A program made the translations under genes and the position numbers. Positions 34,495 through 37,759 of a stretch of DNA of 37,759 nucleotides are shown here, piece after piece (the first letter of the stretch is position 1; the number at the start of each line of letters is the position of its first letter). A model generated the notes under the pieces. It saw only the letters and a program-made list of their open reading frames with translations. It did no database searches and was not told where the DNA came from. This stretch comes from Methylomonas subterranea. GTDB lineage: Bacteria; Pseudomonadota; Gammaproteobacteria; Methylococcales; Methylomonadaceae. Location: NCBI RefSeq assembly GCF_024505185.1, contig NZ_JANIBJ010000038.1:1-37759 (forward strand), in the 5' to 3' direction.

Positions 34495-35599
34495 CCCTAC
34501 GCCGCCCCGCTGGCTGCTGGCGGAACTGAGTTACAAGTGCCCGCTGCAATGCCCTTATTGCTCGAATCCCTTGGATTACGCCAAATACCCCGACGAACTG
34601 AGCACAGAAGACTGGAAGCGGGTCTTGAGCGAAGCACGCAAAATGGGCGCGGTGCAACTGGGTTTTTCCGGCGGAGAACCCTTGACCCGGCAAGACTTGG
34701 TGGAGCTAGTGCGTTATGCCCGCGAACTAGGTTATTACTCCAACCTGATTACCTCGGGCTACGGGCTGACCGAAGAAAAAATCGTCGAACTAAAACAGGC
34801 CGGCCTGGACCACATCCAGGTCAGCATTCAGGCCAGCAGCCAGGAACTGAACGACCATATTGCCGGCACCGCCACTTACCAACATAAACAGCAAGTCGCC
34901 CGTCTGGTGAAAAAACACGGCTACCCGATGGTGTTGTGCGTGGTGATCCACCGGGAAAACATTCACCAAATGCCGGAAATTTTGCAGATGGCCGAAAACC
35001 TCGGCGCCGATTATCTGGAACTGGCCAACACCCAATATTACGGCTGGGCGCATTTGAATCGCGACGCCCTGCTGCCGACCAAGGAACAATTCGAGGAAGC
35101 GGAAAAAATCGCCCAGGCCTACAAGGAAAAAGTCGCCGGCAAGATGAGGATTTATTACGTAGTGCCGGATTTTTACGAAGACCGGCCCAAGGCTTGCATG
35201 AACGGCTGGGGCACCACCTTCTTGACTATCGCCCCCGACGGTACCGCGCTACCCTGCCATTCCGCTCGCGAACTGCCCGGACTGGATTGCCCCAACGTCA
35301 AGGATTACAGCATCTCTGAAATCTGGAACGATTCGAAAACTTTCAATTTTTTCCGCGGCACCGAATGGATGCGGGAACCCTGCAAAAGCTGCGACGAAAA
35401 ACATAAAGACTTCGGCGGCTGCCGCTGCCAGGCCTTTTTGTTCAACGGCGACATGTACAGCACCGATCCCGTTTGCGGCAAATCGCCGGATCGCTACCGG
35501 ATAGACGCCGCGATAGCCTCGGCTCGCGAACTGGCACTCTCCGGCACCGAAAAACCGCTAGTGTTTCGTAACAGCAAAAACTCCAAACAGCTATGCTGA
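34472..35599 (+). CDS. pqqE: PqqA peptide cyclase PqqE (radical SAM)
   Basis: PqqE links Glu16 and Tyr20 of PqqA by a carbon-carbon bond. The 375-residue protein has the radical SAM cluster cysteines 23, 27 and 30 (CPLQCPYC) and GFSGGEPLTR. Its C-terminal SPASM domain carries further cysteines (CHSARELPGLDC, CKSCDEKHKDFGGCRCQ) for auxiliary iron-sulfur clusters. It is the last gene of the cluster. No pqqF follows, and the next gene is convergent, 32 bp away. Confidence 0.96.
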   Translation: MAGSNKTNPTPPRWLLAELSYKCPLQCPYCSNPLDYAKYPDELSTEDWKRVLSEARKMGAVQLGFSGGEPLTRQDLVELVRYARELGYYSNLITSGYGLTEEKIVELKQAGLDHIQVSIQASSQELNDHIAGTATYQHKQQVARLVKKHGYPMVLCVVIHRENIHQMPEILQMAENLGADYLELANTQYYGWAHLNRDALLPTKEQFEEAEKIAQAYKEKVAGKMRIYYVVPDFYEDRPKACMNGWGTTFLTIAPDGTALPCHSARELPGLDCPNVKDYSISEIWNDSKTFNFFRGTEWMREPCKSCDEKHKDFGGCRCQAFLFNGDMYSTDPVCGKSPDRYRIDAAIASARELALSGTEKPLVFRNSKNSKQLC

Positions 35600-35631
35600 A
35601 GCAGGCTGGCGCGAACCCAATACCGACCAAC

Positions 35632-37626
35632 TTAAAACGCAAAACGCACCCCGGCGTTAAAGGCATGGCGACTTTCGTTCCGCAGGCTTAATACGGTCTC
35701 GTATTGAATGAACGCCGAACCGCCGTTGGGCAGGGTCGCCGACAACGAACTGCGTAGATTCAAATAATCTCTATCCGGATTCCCTGATCGCACCGAGAAG
35801 GTACTACCGGACTGATCGTCGACAAAATGGGCCAATATCCGCCGCGCATCCTTTTGGTACTCATGCTCCCATTCCAGATTGATTTGCGGGCTCAATACGC
35901 CAAACGGCGTACTCAAGGCATAATTGACGATAACGCCCAAACCGCTGGTCGCCGACACGATAGTTTGTTCGCCAATCGCCAGATTCAAACCGCCCGCGCC
36001 TTGTTCGCGGTAAGCGTCGATGCCGACCCGGCTATATTCGCCGCGGCCGCGCAAACCGAATATCCAGCCTTGCCAGGGGTAATCGTAACCCACTGTGGAG
36101 CTATAGCGCTGCTGCATGCCTTGCACACGGGCATTCGCTTGTTCGTTGACCGGGCCGAAAGCGTCGACATACGCAATTTTGCGCGCGCTTTTGTAGGCAT
36201 TGAAGGTTCCGTTGGCGATAAAATCGACAAAAGTATTGTCGCCGATCGTGTAGGATCCGAAACCGGATACGGTATAGGCATCGATATCCAACTGGCTGGC
36301 GTTGGCATCCAGCTTCGACCCGGTATAACCGTATCCGCCGGACATCCCCAGCAATAAATGACGAGTCAACCAATAATCGGCGCCCGCGCTGACCCCGTAA
36401 GTACGGGCGCGATAGCCCGGATCCAGCGGGGTATTGACCCGCTCTCCGGTTTCGAACTGACCATTTACAAACAAGCCTAAGCGTTCGAACAACTCGCCGT
36501 CTCCGGCCGCTCCGCCCTTGGCCGAATACGGCGCAAGACCGGCCAACGCCGCGGCAGGCAAAGCCTGCCCATCCACCTGTAGCGACAACCCTTTCAAACT
36601 GATGCCGGTGGCGCCACCGCGCAATTCGATCAGGCGCTGGTTGATATTGTTGACTTGTATCCGCGACAAGCGGCTACCGCTCAGTGCCTGGGTAATGGTT
36701 TCTTCATGCGCTAAATTTTGTAAGGCCAGATTGACCTTATCCCGACCTCCGGGTTGATTCAACAGCAGGGAAATGCCTTCGACACGTTCCAGCAGAGCCG
36801 GCGAGGCCGATTCGGTTGTTAAAATATTCCGCAATACTTCAATCAGGGTGGTATCCAACGGGTCGGGCGCGGCATCGATCAAAGCGGCGTCGGCCACGAC
36901 TATGGTGACCGTGGCGCTGTCCTGCAAACCGCCGATGCTGCTGACGGTATAGCTGAAACTGTCGGTACCGACAAAACCGGCCGCCGGCGTATAGATAAAA
37001 CCGCCGCCGTCCGGCCTCAAGCTGCCGTGCGCCGGGTTGGCGACGCTGTCCAGCTGCGCCACATTGACATCGTTTGCCAGAAAATTCAGAGGCACCGGCT
37101 GATCCTTCAGTGTGCTGTACCTGTCGTTATTAGCCACCGGCAGCGGATTATCGATGGTTAGGCTGGTACTAAAACTGGGAAACTGGCTGTTGAAGGTCCC
37201 GCCGGAAGCCACGGTTTGGTCACCGTAGATGATGGACATATTGCTGAACTCCTGCCCGCTGATGCTGATATTCAGCGGCGTGGCATAGGGCAATAAAAAG
37301 CTTTCGGAAAAAGTGCCGGGGCTTTCAAAACCGCCATAATTGCCGTAACTGGCGGAAAACACCGTCTGTTGGGTGTTGGCGTTGACGATGCTGATAGCGC
37401 CGAAAGCAGCGGCATCGAAGGTATCATCGTAAACGAATACCTCGGCGAGCTGCCCGCCTGCCTCGAAGGTCAAGCCCCGCAGTTGCAACGAATAAAATTC
37501 CGCCGAAACCTGCGCGGCCGTCGGCAAGGAACCCGCGTGCCCCAATGCGCAGAACAGCCCCAGACAACAGATCGACAAAGCGAGCGGCGCGGCGGGAAAT
37601 GAAACCTTTACCGGGTTTTCAGTCAT
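35632..37626 (-). CDS. Autotransporter-barrel outer membrane protein with Ig-like domain
   Basis: The 664-residue precursor has a signal peptide (cleavage near residue 31). A beta-rich N-terminal region (to about 155) leads to a cadherin/Ig-like module (PVANNDRYSTLKDQPV at 163 to about 245, with the DSFSYTV motif). A helical linker (255-345) and a C-terminal autotransporter barrel (about 385-664) ending in RFAF complete it. Unlike classical autotransporters there is no long beta-helix passenger; the exposed part is short. It may be an adhesin or surface scaffold. The start at 37626 has only a weak ribosome binding site. It converges with pqqE. Confidence 0.8.
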   Translation of the reverse strand: MTENPVKVSFPAAPLALSICCLGLFCALGHAGSLPTAAQVSAEFYSLQLRGLTFEAGGQLAEVFVYDDTFDAAAFGAISIVNANTQQTVFSASYGNYGGFESPGTFSESFLLPYATPLNISISGQEFSNMSIIYGDQTVASGGTFNSQFPSFSTSLTIDNPLPVANNDRYSTLKDQPVPLNFLANDVNVAQLDSVANPAHGSLRPDGGGFIYTPAAGFVGTDSFSYTVSSIGGLQDSATVTIVVADAALIDAAPDPLDTTLIEVLRNILTTESASPALLERVEGISLLLNQPGGRDKVNLALQNLAHEETITQALSGSRLSRIQVNNINQRLIELRGGATGISLKGLSLQVDGQALPAAALAGLAPYSAKGGAAGDGELFERLGLFVNGQFETGERVNTPLDPGYRARTYGVSAGADYWLTRHLLLGMSGGYGYTGSKLDANASQLDIDAYTVSGFGSYTIGDNTFVDFIANGTFNAYKSARKIAYVDAFGPVNEQANARVQGMQQRYSSTVGYDYPWQGWIFGLRGRGEYSRVGIDAYREQGAGGLNLAIGEQTIVSATSGLGVIVNYALSTPFGVLSPQINLEWEHEYQKDARRILAHFVDDQSGSTFSVRSGNPDRDYLNLRSSLSATLPNGGSAFIQYETVLSLRNESRHAFNAGVRFAF

Positions 37627-37697
37627 CGGATGGAGACCGGATCAGTCGAAGCAATGCCAATGATTTGGCCGTGGAAACAGATAGCATTATTGATTAT

Positions 37698-37759
37698 TCT
37701 GAAAGTCATGGTAGGAGCGGCGCATAGTCGCGATTCGCAAGGCCAGCATCGCGACTATG
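37698..37759. repeat. Dispersed REP-like palindrome, copy 2
   Basis: The first 26 bases match 23161-23186 with two differences. They run into a perfect 12-bp inverted repeat, CATAGTCGCGAT (37723-37734) against ATCGCGACTATG (37748-37759). The GTAGGAGCGGCGC head followed by a palindrome is the organisation of Pseudomonas-type REP elements mobilised by RAYT transposases. It runs to the window edge and may continue. Confidence 0.65.

Noticed and set aside
1-37759. CRISPR arrays, tRNA or rRNA genes, insertion sequences, prophage genes
   Set aside because: No regularly spaced repeats, cloverleaf-like sequences or transposase/integrase motifs were found on reading both strands.

Overview
The window reads as chromosome of a gammaproteobacterial (type I, Methylococcales) methanotroph, most likely Methylomonas or a close relative. 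The evidence is the combination of a ribulose monophosphate pathway enzyme (hexulose-6-phosphate synthase, 137-784), a pxmABC-type copper membrane monooxygenase operon in the non-canonical A-B-C order (20381 down to 17589), and a complete pqqABCDE cluster (31336-35599) for the cofactor of methanol dehydrogenases. Most of the remaining genes have recognisable gammaproteobacterial homologues. The genus is an inference; no rRNA or tRNA gene is present to fix it. I found no phage, transposase, integrase or CRISPR array.

Layout. 1-3.2 kb, minus strand: Phd/ParE-type antitoxin and toxin genes overlap a proline iminopeptidase gene, whose stop abuts ubiX; hps follows from its own promoter. 3.2-6.8 kb: an outer-membrane barrel protein (minus) diverges from thiO, then pyrD (plus). 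6.9-8.6 kb: an ABC-2 exporter pair preceded by a 16-codon leader ORF. 8.9-16.2 kb: a tripartite RND efflux system (outer membrane factor, permease, adaptor) with a short-chain dehydrogenase as first gene, diverging from an HxlR regulator across a tandem 23-bp repeat. 16.3-23 kb: pxmABC plus a trailing MFS transporter, diverging from a LysR regulator that converges with a secreted Yellow/major-royal-jelly-family protein. 23.2-30.3 kb, minus: a tightly packed run cca, DUF486, rlmJ, membrane protein, tldD, pmbA, HD-GYP phosphodiesterase. 30.4-35.6 kb, plus: a TauE/SafE permease, then pqqA, an attenuator-like terminator, pqqB, pqqC, two Uma2/DUF820 nuclease-like genes, pqqD and pqqE. 35.6-37.6 kb: a convergent autotransporter-barrel protein.

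How the genes work together. Hps fixes formaldehyde and PQQ serves methanol oxidation. The Pxm complex belongs to the particulate methane/ammonia monooxygenase superfamily, but its in vivo substrate is not settled. The pqq cluster here has no pqqF; the TldD/TldE protease pair about 4 kb away could process PqqA. The least explained arrangements are (i) an MFS gene as the fourth pxm gene with a divergent LysR, (ii) two Uma2 genes inside the pqq operon with 1-6 nt junctions, and (iii) a toxin-antitoxin pair overlapping pip and ubiX.

Intergenic DNA carries several palindromic REP/BIME-like elements (8718-8786, 10371-10463, 10478-10551, 20717-20816, 23161-23186, 37698-37759), none with a transposase in the window.
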